Shown here piece by piece: positions 32,024 through 39,342 of a stretch of 40,725 nucleotides of DNA. A program made the position numbers and the translations under genes. The stretch lies in contig USEU01000010.1 of NCBI GenBank assembly GCA_900553805.1, forward strand, positions 1 through 40,725, in the 5' to 3' direction. Source of the stretch: an uncultured Eubacteriales bacterium (GTDB lineage Bacteria; Bacillota; Clostridia; Oscillospirales; Oscillospiraceae). Under the pieces are notes generated by a model that saw nothing but the letters and a program-made list of their open reading frames with translations, was not told where the DNA came from and made no database searches. Positions within the stretch are counted from its first letter, which is position 1. Every line of letters starts with the position of its first letter.

Positions 32024-33265
32024 TTAGGCAATCTGCTTGTGCCGATACTCCCGGTAGCACAGGAAAACCAGCAATACAGTAATGCAGGGATAAACCGTCA
32101 GCACAATGGGTACAGCAGTCATTACATGATTCTTGACGGTATACAGATAAAGGTACTGAATTGCCTCACCGATATCCAGCAGCTTGTCCGGAAGGATGCC
32201 AATGACGCGGCGCATGGTGGGACTGTAAAATTCATGGAGAAAACCCGGAAGAAGAAGCAGCAGCGACGGAATCAGCACCGCCAGCACCGGAGACTTGGTT
32301 TTTGCGGAAATCCACAGAACGAGAAAGCCGATAAACAAATACCCCAGGTATCCCGCACCGATGGCCAACAGATAGAATTGCCGAAAGGTCATCTGTTCCC
32401 GGATGTTCCAGTAGTTGGAATGAACCTGAATGCTGCAATTTCCTCCCTCGGTTCCCAAATTACCCAGCACGATGGAGCTGTAAATACTGACGCACAGCCA
32501 ATAAGCTACGGTGATTATCAGGAAACCCAGTCCCACCTTTACCGCAGTAGCTCTCGTGCGGCCATGCAAGGTGTTGTAATACACGGTGTCTGTTTTCCAG
32601 GCGAATTCGTCGGAGAAAACCCCCGCCAGTACAAAGCTCAGAAGGATAATGCCATATTTCAGCAGAGTAGGGAGCTGCTCTATTGCCTGAACCCAGCCCT
32701 CATGGTAGCCTGTTTCCAGCGGGGTCTGCAATGCTTCAAACTTGCTGAGAATAAACTGCTTCTCTGCCTCGGAATAGTTGTAATATCCCCAGGAGGATTC
32801 GTCCTCATAAAGCCATGCTTTTCGATTTTCTATGCGATTTGCATAGAAGCGGGAAAGATCCTCTGGCTGTAAACCCCCAATCATTTCTTCAAAGGTGCCA
32901 TAGTCATCCACAAAGGACCAGCCCAGCAGATCCGCAATCTCCTGCACCCCCTGTAGCTTATTACGCAGAAGCCAGTTGCTTTCCTGGGATTGAGCATCAA
33001 CTTCGGTGGAACTGTAAATTTCTTTGAGCTCCGCCAGAGCTTTCTCCAGCAACTCCTGATCCAAGGGGCCGGACCATTCCCGGCTCGCCTCCAGGAGCTT
33101 CACTGCTGCGGCATGACGGGTTACCGAATTGCCTTGCTCATCTACCCATTCCACCCGCATCAGCGCCACCCCGCAGCTATAAGCCATGAGCACAGCCAGC
33201 AAAATCAGAATAATCTGATTGGCCCGCTTGGTGAATACCTTCTGAAGTTCATAACGTACCAGCAT
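32024..33265 (-). CDS. ABC-2-type permease, copy 2
   Basis: Membrane protein of 413 residues. One helix at the N-terminus (about 15-33), a large extracellular region (about 35-195) and five to six C-terminal helices (from about 200; TLLKYGIILLSFVLAGVFSDE and later ones). This is the ABC-2 plan of antimicrobial-peptide and Na+ exporters. It is a diverged paralogue of the permease before it: both have EWSG-LDQELLE, SEAEKQ, GVFSDEFAWK versus GIFANEFRWK, and EGGNCSIQ versus DGGNCPIQ. Start at the ATG at 33265, preceded by AAGGGGG; the frame is open further upstream into its neighbour. The two permeases probably form a heterodimer. Confidence 0.85.
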   Translation of the reverse strand: MLVRYELQKVFTKRANQIILILLAVLMAYSCGVALMRVEWVDEQGNSVTRHAAAVKLLEASREWSGPLDQELLEKALAELKEIYSSTEVDAQSQESNWLLRNKLQGVQEIADLLGWSFVDDYGTFEEMIGGLQPEDLSRFYANRIENRKAWLYEDESSWGYYNYSEAEKQFILSKFEALQTPLETGYHEGWVQAIEQLPTLLKYGIILLSFVLAGVFSDEFAWKTDTVYYNTLHGRTRATAVKVGLGFLIITVAYWLCVSIYSSIVLGNLGTEGGNCSIQVHSNYWNIREQMTFRQFYLLAIGAGYLGYLFIGFLVLWISAKTKSPVLAVLIPSLLLLLPGFLHEFYSPTMRRVIGILPDKLLDIGEAIQYLYLYTVKNHVMTAVPIVLTVYPCITVLLVFLCYREYRHKQIA

Positions 33266-33279
33266 AGCAACCCCCTTTC

Positions 33280-34533
33280 TCAGCGAATTTGCTTGCGCCG
33301 GAATATCTGGTAGCATAGAATCGCCAGCACTAGGGTAATACAGGGATACATCACCCGCTGGATGGTGATAGGAGGCACAATATTGCCAAAGACGGAATAC
33401 AGCACAATATGCCTGCTTGCATACTCCACATTTGCCATATTATGGGGAAAAAGCAGCATAATCTTGGACACAGAATTCACATAGCCATTGCGTTCCAAAA
33501 AACTCGTACCCAGCATCAACAAGGACGGGATTGTGACCGCCAGACTGACAGATCGGGAAGCCGCAGAAACCAGCATCACAAAGGCGGAGAGAAACATCCA
33601 AAGCAGGTAGCCATCCCCCAAGGCAAGCAACTGTTTCTGGGAGAAGGTAAGATTGTAAATACTGTTCCAATATTTATAATTTGTTTGGATGGGGCAGTTC
33701 CCTCCATCGAATCCCATGCAGATCAGAACCAGCAGATTAACCGTAAGCAGGATGCCCCAATAAACCACGGTTGTAAGCAGGAATCCTGCCGTCAGCTTTG
33801 CCAGGGTACCTCTCTTCCTGCCAAGTGCTGTGCTGAAGTAAACCGAATCCGCTTTCCACCGGAATTCATTGGCAAAAATACCGGATACCAGGAATGTGGC
33901 GAATATGCTGCCGTACAAAATGATGTAATAACTGACGCGGTACGCCATGTCCCAGCCTGTCGTGTAGTCCACTTCAAAGGGCGTCTCCAGGGATTCATAA
34001 TTACGGATCAGATACTGTTTTTCTGCCTCTGAAAACCAGGAATATGCCACGCTGTTTTCATCGTACAGCCAATTTCTCAGCTGTGTCACCCGATTCTCAT
34101 AGAAATTGGAAAGCTGTTTTTCATCCACTGTCTCCGTCAGATAATAATCTTCGTACTTCCAGATATAGTCCGACTTGAATGCCTGATTCATCAAAGAGCG
34201 AATGTGCTGCAGTCCCTGACATCGCTTAAACGCATAATCCGGGTCTTCCGGGTGGGCTTCCCCTTCACTTTCAGCCTGTTTCAATTCTGCCAACACATTT
34301 TCCAGCAGCTCCTGGTCCAGGGTACCGGACCATTCCTTCTGCGCAGCACGGAGTTTTTGCATCGCGGCGTAACCAGTCTCCTGCTTCCCCTCGTCATTGA
34401 CCCAAACTGCGCTTTCCGTTCCCCACATCACTTGGATGCAGAACCGTCCGGACATGAGCAGTAAAAGCAGCAGGGCGATCTGACAGCTTGGTCTTAGTAG
34501 GATTCTTTTGATCTCATACCATACCATTGCCAT
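33280..34533 (-). CDS. ABC-2-type permease, copy 1
   Basis: Membrane protein of 417 residues with the same plan as its paralogue: N-terminal helix (about 14-35), extracellular loop with KEWSGTLDQELLENVLAELK, then C-terminal helices from about 205. It overlaps the ATPase gene by 20 nt. GGTGGTGA lies just before the chosen ATG at 34533; the ATG at 34527 is an alternative. With the ATPase and copy 2 it would make an exporter. The long soluble extracellular loops are unusual for simple drug exporters and could bind a peptide. Confidence 0.85.
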   Translation of the reverse strand: MAMVWYEIKRILLRPSCQIALLLLLLMSGRFCIQVMWGTESAVWVNDEGKQETGYAAMQKLRAAQKEWSGTLDQELLENVLAELKQAESEGEAHPEDPDYAFKRCQGLQHIRSLMNQAFKSDYIWKYEDYYLTETVDEKQLSNFYENRVTQLRNWLYDENSVAYSWFSEAEKQYLIRNYESLETPFEVDYTTGWDMAYRVSYYIILYGSIFATFLVSGIFANEFRWKADSVYFSTALGRKRGTLAKLTAGFLLTTVVYWGILLTVNLLVLICMGFDGGNCPIQTNYKYWNSIYNLTFSQKQLLALGDGYLLWMFLSAFVMLVSAASRSVSLAVTIPSLLMLGTSFLERNGYVNSVSKIMLLFPHNMANVEYASRHIVLYSVFGNIVPPITIQRVMYPCITLVLAILCYQIFRRKQIR

Positions 34534-35407
34534 CTTCACCACCTGATTTCTCACCGAAGTAGGAAAGGAACACGTCCTCCAGGGAGGTGTCCTCCGGGAC
34601 GGCTCCCGACATAGGCGCATCCTTAGACAGAATCCGCAGCTGTGCGTGATCTGCCAAGGTCTTCACATTGGCCACCCGGTACTTCTGGTGACAGGCCAGC
34701 ACCTGATCCTTTGGAACATCACAAATCCAGCTTCGGTTCGGGCAGGAGGCAATAATCTCCTCCATGGTTCCCGTCACCACAAATCTTCCTTCCTGCATCA
34801 AAAGGATTTGACCTGCCACGGATTCCACATCCGAGACAATGTGAGTAGACAACAGCACGATCCGATCTGCAGCCAGCTCGCTGATGAGATTGCGAAAGCG
34901 AATTCGTTCGCTGGGGTCGAGGCCAGCAGTGGGCTCGTCCAGTATCAGAATCTTGGGATTATTCAATACCGCCTGAGCGATCCCAGCCCTGCGTTTCATA
35001 CCGCCGGATAGGGATTTCATTTTCTTGCTTTTGAATTGAGCCATGCCCGTTAAGTGGAGCATCTCCTTGACTCGTGCCTTGGCCGCCGCCGGTTTGATGC
35101 CCTTTAGGGTGGAGATGTACATCAGGTAGTCCTGAACGGAAAAATCCGGGTAGGCGCCGAAGTCCTGAGGCAGATACCCCAACAGCTTTCGGTATTCCTT
35201 GTCCATCTTGAAAATATCTTCTCCATCCCATGTAATTTCACCGGACGTGGGATTCAGGAGAGTCGTAAGCATCCGCATCAAAGTGGTTTTACCTGCACCG
35301 TTGACACCTAAAAGGCCGTACACACCGCTGTGAAAGGTATAGTTTACTGCATCTACAGCCCGTGTCTTTCGAAAATCTTTTGTGAGATTGGTTATTTTCA
35401 GTTCCAT
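34514..35407 (-). CDS. ABC transporter ATP-binding protein
   Basis: ATPase of 297 residues of the peptide/multidrug-export class. Walker A GVNGAGKTT, Q-loop GYLPQDFG, signature LSGGMKRRAGIAQAVLNNP, Walker B ILILDEPTAGLD, switch STHIV. A C-terminal extension of about 80 residues follows (VTGTMEEIIASCPNRSWICD), as in bacitracin- and lantibiotic-type ATPases. It powers the two permeases downstream. The ATG at 35407 is preceded by GGAGG at a long 11-nt spacing, whereas an in-frame TTG at 35413 has the ideal 5 nt, so the start is uncertain by two codons. Confidence 0.9.
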   Translation of the reverse strand: MELKITNLTKDFRKTRAVDAVNYTFHSGVYGLLGVNGAGKTTLMRMLTTLLNPTSGEITWDGEDIFKMDKEYRKLLGYLPQDFGAYPDFSVQDYLMYISTLKGIKPAAAKARVKEMLHLTGMAQFKSKKMKSLSGGMKRRAGIAQAVLNNPKILILDEPTAGLDPSERIRFRNLISELAADRIVLLSTHIVSDVESVAGQILLMQEGRFVVTGTMEEIIASCPNRSWICDVPKDQVLACHQKYRVANVKTLADHAQLRILSKDAPMSGAVPEDTSLEDVFLSYFGEKSGGEDGNGMV

Positions 35408-35467
35408 TAACAATGATTCCTCCTAATGCTGACAATGTGGTACCTAGGTGGTATCAAAGCACACATC

Positions 35468-36235
35468 CTAACGGTTAGGTTCTCCCGGAAAATCTGGGAA
35501 ATCATGTATGGACCAGGAATCAGATTGATTTAGATCTGGTTTGATATCTTCGGCGGAAAGAGTGGACATAATGGTTTCTCCACTGTCTGCCAGCCATCCA
35601 GTATCGAACCAAAAATCATAGACGTACTTTTCGCCAACATAGATATTATGTATATACTGATCTTTGTTGTCGTTCTGGATCATAAAGGTCATGTAAGATG
35701 GTAAATCAAAGCCAAAATCTAGGTGTCCTCCGCCGCTGATATAAGAATTGGACGGATACACGTCCGGCATGACCTGTTTTGCAATGTAATCCACGACACT
35801 CACAAATTCTTCCCAGCTTTCCGGTTCCTTTTCCAGCATCTCCTTAGGAATATCCACCAGCACAAATCCGCCAATCTGATGTTCACTCTTAATGAAATCA
35901 AACTGGCAATTCGATACACGCTGGCGGGTCAAGTCCGCTTTCTTGTCCGATAGAGTCATGGTAATGCTATCCAGAACTTCCGGGTCTGCTTTCAAATTCG
36001 GATCAGCCTTCACATAAATCCCCATGCTTCCTGGTGCATAGTCAAAGGTCATATCAATATCCTGCTCCTGCGGAACCGTGTCCTGGGACTGCTCCGTTTT
36101 CTCTTGTGGAGCTGTACTCTGCTGTATTACATCAGGAGTATTGAGAGAGCCTGCATCCTCTTTGCCACATCCAGCAAGAATTGCCATGCAAGCAAAAATG
36201 AAGCAGAGCAAAAGAAATCTAAAATGCTTTTTCAT
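35468..36235 (-). CDS. Lipoprotein, paralogue 2 of the ECF/ABC module
   Basis: Protein of 255 residues with a lipobox (AILAGC, Cys23), a Gln/Thr-rich linker (about 25-58) and a compact domain to the end. The core CQFDFIKSEHQIGGFVLVDI, GGGHLDFGFD, YVYDFWFDTG and STLSAEDI aligns with the neighbouring lipoprotein. The last 15 residues are acidic and Pro-rich. It lies 12 nt after its paralogue and 60 nt before the ATPase. Function unknown; it is likely surface-exposed and may capture the ligand for the exporter or act as immunity lipoprotein, as in lantibiotic systems. That is inference. Confidence 0.65.
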   Translation of the reverse strand: MKKHFRFLLLCFIFACMAILAGCGKEDAGSLNTPDVIQQSTAPQEKTEQSQDTVPQEQDIDMTFDYAPGSMGIYVKADPNLKADPEVLDSITMTLSDKKADLTRQRVSNCQFDFIKSEHQIGGFVLVDIPKEMLEKEPESWEEFVSVVDYIAKQVMPDVYPSNSYISGGGHLDFGFDLPSYMTFMIQNDNKDQYIHNIYVGEKYVYDFWFDTGWLADSGETIMSTLSAEDIKPDLNQSDSWSIHDFPDFPGEPNR

Positions 36236-36247
36236 AGTATGCCCCCC

Positions 36248-36817
36248 TTACATATCACTGTTGTTTATTTCCGTAGTGATATCGTCGGCGGAAACCGTTG
36301 CAATAATTTCAGCAATGGTTTCCTCGTCCACTAAACCGTAGTTAAACCAAACATCGTAGTTATGTGTTTCTCCACGGAACAGGTAGTGGCAATAGCGAAT
36401 TTGTTCACCACTACCGGTGAAAATTTCTATATATGCAAATTTATTGCCACCTGCGCAGATAAATTCGATTTCATTAGGATTTTCCTGGGACATAAGCTGC
36501 TCACCCAAAATGCCGGTGATCTTCAACAGATTATCGCCGCGAGGTGAATCCAGCAATTCATTGGAAATATCCACAATAACGATTCCACCAACTTGCTTTT
36601 CGTTCTGGATGAAATCATGCTGGATATCGGAGACGGTTTCTCTGGTCATCCCTTCCGGAAGACTTACAGAGACATTGCTCAGTGCTTCCGGGGAAACATC
36701 AACACTAACCGTTGCATGGACAACTGCCCCTGTAGTATTTTCCTTTCCACAACCGGACAATACAATAAGAAATAACGTTGTGAGAAGTAAATGGAGCAAG
36801 AAAGTATGTTTACGCAT
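36248..36817 (-). CDS. Lipoprotein, paralogue 1 of the ECF/ABC module
   Basis: Protein of 189 residues with lipobox IVLSGC and almost no linker. It has the same core as the next gene: IQHDFIQNEKQVGGIVIVDI, CAGGNKFAYIEIF, NYDVWFNYGLVDEET and ATVSADDI. The two are a tandem duplication that has diverged well below obvious DNA identity. I start at the ATG at 36817 (MRKHTFLL), since the signal peptide begins there; an upstream in-frame start adds five residues. No known family assigned. Its place right after the putative anti-sigma gene suggests a sensing or protective role. Confidence 0.65.
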   Translation of the reverse strand: MRKHTFLLHLLLTTLFLIVLSGCGKENTTGAVVHATVSVDVSPEALSNVSVSLPEGMTRETVSDIQHDFIQNEKQVGGIVIVDISNELLDSPRGDNLLKITGILGEQLMSQENPNEIEFICAGGNKFAYIEIFTGSGEQIRYCHYLFRGETHNYDVWFNYGLVDEETIAEIIATVSADDITTEINNSDM

Positions 36818-36834
36818 TTTCAAACACCTCATAA

Positions 36835-37611
36835 CTACGATATTTCATTTCTGGCCAGTCGCACAGCCAATAATTTCTTCCAATTTCGCTGACCACGGAA
36901 TATGCAATATCCCATGTATACAAGCGACAGAACAAGCAGCGTAGCCCAGGTCGGTACGGTGATTGCATTATAGATTTGCTCATCCTGAACAATGTCCCGC
37001 CACATTATTGCAAAGAGCAGGCACAGCACCAGTGAAAAACTTTGGTTTCCCACGCTTGGGCAATATAGACAAGTCAAGCAAATACAGCAAGTCACATTCA
37101 TCGGCATCAAAAATTGCGTTACAAACTCCCAGAGGGACAGGCACTTTGATGCCGTTGTACCCAAACAAAACAGTGACAGCAAAAGAAGATCTACTCCGGC
37201 AAATAGCACCAGCCGCGCCGAATAAACCTGCTGCAAAGTGTACATGGTGGTTGCTTCAACGTCCAAAGCGTTGTTGCTACTGTTTTTCCAAAGCTCAGGA
37301 ATGACCAATATCACAAACAGCGGTGCCCCAATCCCAAGAACCTGCCGGATCATCTGCGCTTCTCCTAGGTGCCGGACATACCAGTACAAAACGCTTAATA
37401 GTACGGCCTGCATGATCCACCAGTATTTCTTTATAAATCGGCTTTGTAGATAGAGAAATTCCCAGATATCAAGGGGCTGCTCAAGCTGGGACATTTCCAG
37501 CTTCTGCATCGAACTTTGAATGGTCTGTAAAACCTTTTCTTCTCGTACTGGAATGTTTGGCTCCCTGAACAGCCCGCTACTCAGCAGCGGATCTTTTTTT
37601 ACGTGTTTCAT
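36835..37611 (-). CDS. Multi-pass membrane protein, putative anti-sigma factor
   Basis: Protein of 258 residues: a cytoplasmic N-terminal region of about 63 residues, then six hydrophobic helices. The N-terminus (REEKVLQTIQSSMQKLEM, PLDIWEFLYLQSRFIKKYWW) is helical and could hold a sigma factor. Its start overlaps the ECF sigma gene by 4 nt, the usual arrangement of a sigma/anti-sigma pair. No zinc anti-sigma motif (HxxxCxxC) is visible, so the assignment rests on context. It may hold the sigma factor at the membrane until the envelope is disturbed. Confidence 0.6.
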   Translation of the reverse strand: MKHVKKDPLLSSGLFREPNIPVREEKVLQTIQSSMQKLEMSQLEQPLDIWEFLYLQSRFIKKYWWIMQAVLLSVLYWYVRHLGEAQMIRQVLGIGAPLFVILVIPELWKNSSNNALDVEATTMYTLQQVYSARLVLFAGVDLLLLSLFCLGTTASKCLSLWEFVTQFLMPMNVTCCICLTCLYCPSVGNQSFSLVLCLLFAIMWRDIVQDEQIYNAITVPTWATLLVLSLVYMGYCIFRGQRNWKKLLAVRLARNEIS

Positions 37612-38126
37612 AATTCGTCCCCCTTTCCAAGAAAGATACGAAGCTGTTTTTTAGCTCGTTCCAATCTGCGCTGAACCACCGTTTGACTGATGCCTAGAAT
37701 TTCTGCAATATCTTTCTGCGTTCGGTCACGGTAGTAATACAGGATTGTCACTTCCCGAAGTTCTATTGGCAAACGATTCAAGGCAGTACCAACATCCAGT
37801 TTTTCCTCAGCCAATGTGATGGGCTCCACAGACTGTTCAGGCATTTCCGACATTGGTATGTCTCTGCGTTTTCTGTAATAGTCCCGGCAGAGATTGGCGG
37901 CGATGGTATACAGATAGTTTTTGGTTTTCCCGCGGTATTGATAGCGATTCAGGGTGCTGAAAAAATGTTCAAAGGTCTCCTGGGTTATATCTTCGGCATA
38001 ATCTCGGTCTGAAATATGTAGATAGCAGTATCGAAGGATATCTGGATAATACTTTCGTACAAACCGCTCAACAGCCTGCTTGTCTCCATTTTTCATTTGA
38101 TATAGGATAAGGAAATCTAGGTCCAC
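37608..38126 (-). CDS. ECF-type RNA polymerase sigma factor
   Basis: Protein of 172 residues with sigma region 2 (about 18-85: YPDILRYCYLHISDRDYAED, ITQETFEHFF, TKNYLYTIAANLCRDYYRKR) and region 4 (about 115-165: RLPIELREVTILYYYRDRTQ, DIAEILGISQTVVQRRLERA). It directs polymerase to a small regulon, most simply its own operon. It starts with GTG at 38126, preceded by AAAGGA. First gene of the eight-part cargo operon; a housekeeping-type promoter lies at 38256-38284 and a perfect palindrome at 38149-38164. Confidence 0.92.
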   Translation of the reverse strand: MDLDFLILYQMKNGDKQAVERFVRKYYPDILRYCYLHISDRDYAEDITQETFEHFFSTLNRYQYRGKTKNYLYTIAANLCRDYYRKRRDIPMSEMPEQSVEPITLAEEKLDVGTALNRLPIELREVTILYYYRDRTQKDIAEILGISQTVVQRRLERAKKQLRIFLGKGDEL

Positions 38127-38148
38127 ATTTCACCATCCTTTCTCGCTG

Positions 38149-38164
38149 TAGAAAGTACTTTCTA
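38149..38164. promoter_or_regulatory. 16-bp perfect palindrome in the sigma operon leader
   Basis: TAGAAAGTACTTTCTA, 22 bp upstream of the sigma start codon. It is perfect in both halves with no spacer, typical of a small dimeric regulator's operator. It could also form an RNA hairpin sequestering the nearby ribosome binding site region. Confidence 0.55.
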
Positions 38165-38255
38165 GTTGTATTAACGATTCAGAGTGCGAAAAAAACACAC
38201 CCCAAAAGATTTTTTCAAAATTTGTTTGCTCTCAATGGGAGAGTATTATTTTCCT

Positions 38256-38284
38256 ATTATGTCGCATTCGCCAGACAAATGCAA
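38256..38284 (-). promoter_or_regulatory. Promoter P1 of the ECF/ABC operon
   Basis: On the minus strand: TTGCAT (38279-38284), 17-nt spacer ending GCGA, CATAAT (38256-38261). The block GCGACATAAT recurs in the promoter at 38800-38828. Confidence 0.65.
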
Positions 38285-38316
38285 GGATGCGACAGAATCT
38301 AATGGGTATTTGCATT

Positions 38317-38350
38317 GCAAACGGAGGTCACAATCGTGGCCTCCGTTTGC
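38317..38350 (-). terminator. Hairpin after the 100-aa protein gene
   Basis: GCAAACGGAGG (38317-38327) pairs with CCTCCGTTTGC (38340-38350), with CAC/GTG pairing possible inside. No T-run follows on the minus strand, so it is a weak terminator or a processing structure. Confidence 0.5.
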
Positions 38351-38358
38351 TACCCGTA

Positions 38359-38661
38359 TTATTCTGATAAACACTTTTCTCGGAGCCGCCTACACCGAGC
38401 TTCAATTTCTTCTTCCTCCTGCTCCGTCAGATCGTCCCGCTCGCCCCCAGTAAACTGTAATTCCAGATTGCTGGAATAATTGCCCAGCAAAGCATCCAGC
38501 ATATCTTCCGGTGTTTCCAAAAGCTCTGCGCTGTACCACTGGTGTCTGTGCTCATCCCACCCTAGCAGCGTATAGCCGTGGCTGGTGGGAACAACCTCAT
38601 ACAGAGGGTCTCGCCGGAGTATATCTTCAAAGACTTGCAGGATTTTTTCAAAAGATAACAT
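38359..38661 (-). CDS. Conserved small protein of integrative elements
   Basis: Acidic soluble protein of 100 residues. Readable features: LSFEKILQVFEDILRRDPLY, then TSHGYTLLGWDEHRHQW with SAELLETPEDMLDALLGNY after it, and a charged helical tail (EQEEEEIEARCRRLREKC). I recognise the pattern from hypothetical proteins near mobilisation genes in Tn1549-like elements; no function is known. GGAGG lies 7 nt before the ATG. It has its own promoter at 38800-38828. Confidence 0.7.
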   Translation of the reverse strand: MLSFEKILQVFEDILRRDPLYEVVPTSHGYTLLGWDEHRHQWYSAELLETPEDMLDALLGNYSSNLELQFTGGERDDLTEQEEEEIEARCRRLREKCLSE

Positions 38662-38799
38662 GGTTATTCCTCCTGATTCTTAATCGTAAATCAGCTCTGA
38701 TAATATCATTTCCTCTGCCTGCACCTACAATTCGTTCACCAACCTTACTTATTGCCGATTCCCAGCAGGAGGGTAGACAGAATACTTCTGCCCACCGCC

Positions 38800-38828
38800 A
38801 TTATGTCGCGTTATCCACGAATACGCAA
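38800..38828 (-). promoter_or_regulatory. Promoter P2, related to P1
   Basis: On the minus strand: TTGCGT (38823-38828), 17-nt spacer ending GCGA, CATAAT (38800-38805). It is 139 nt upstream of the 100-aa gene. It shares GCGACATAAT and the TTGCxT box with P1. Confidence 0.6.
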
Positions 38829-38924
38829 GGCTTATTGGGAAAGTTGAGTCAGTTTGAAATAATAATAACGAAACAGGTTGCCAAAGGCGAAAGTTAAGGA
38901 TTACATACCTAGAAAGGAAAAGAT

Positions 38925-38993
38925 ATGGTAGCAAGCACAGCAAGTGAGTACCCACTTGCGAAATTTGTTATTGGGCAAATCCCAAACCCTTAG
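38925..38993 (+). CDS. Possible 22-residue leader peptide upstream of mobC
   Basis: ATG at 38925 with AAAGGA just upstream opens a 22-codon frame (starts MVASTASEYPLAKF, ends IPNP) stopping 19 nt before mobC. It runs through the inverted repeats of the candidate transfer origin, so it may be chance. If translated, it could couple transfer-origin transcription to mobC. Confidence 0.3.
   Translation: MVASTASEYPLAKFVIGQIPNP
38940..38985 (+). other. Candidate origin of transfer (oriT)
   Basis: Directly upstream of mobC/relaxase are two inverted repeats: GCAAGTG (38940-38946) with CACTTGC (38953-38959), and TTGGG (38971-38975) with CCCAA (38981-38985). MOB-P relaxases nick just beside such repeats, and oriT is normally next to mobC. 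The nick site itself cannot be read with confidence. Confidence 0.5.
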
Positions 38994-39012
38994 ACGAAAA
39001 CGGAGGCGGTAG

Positions 39013-39342
39013 ATGGCAGTCAGAAAACGAAATATTCAAATCAAATTCTACGTTACGGAGGAGGAAAAACAGCTCATTGACGGGAAGCTGTCCCAGCTCC
39101 CGGCGAAGCGGATGGGGGCGTACCTTCGGAAGATGGCGATTGACGGATACATCATCAACCTGGACACCGCGGATATCAAAGCCTTTACCGGGGAACTGGC
39201 CGCCATTGGACGCAATATCAACCAGATAGCCAAGCGGGCAAACGCCGGGGATTCTCTGTACCAGGCAGACATTCAAGAAATCCGGGAGAGGCTGGATGAA
39301 ATATGGCAGTTACAAAGACGCATCCTATCAAGTCTACCCTAA
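39013..39342 (+). CDS. mobC: Relaxosome accessory protein MobC
   Basis: Protein of 109 residues. The N-terminal ribbon-helix-helix-like DNA-binding part (RKRNIQIKFYVTEEEKQLID) is followed by the MobC core: FTGELAAIGRNINQIAKRAN, the family signature. It binds oriT and helps the relaxase open the strand. GGAGG lies 6 nt before the ATG. It overlaps the relaxase gene by 40 nt. Confidence 0.92.
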   Translation: MAVRKRNIQIKFYVTEEEKQLIDGKLSQLPAKRMGAYLRKMAIDGYIINLDTADIKAFTGELAAIGRNINQIAKRANAGDSLYQADIQEIRERLDEIWQLQRRILSSLP

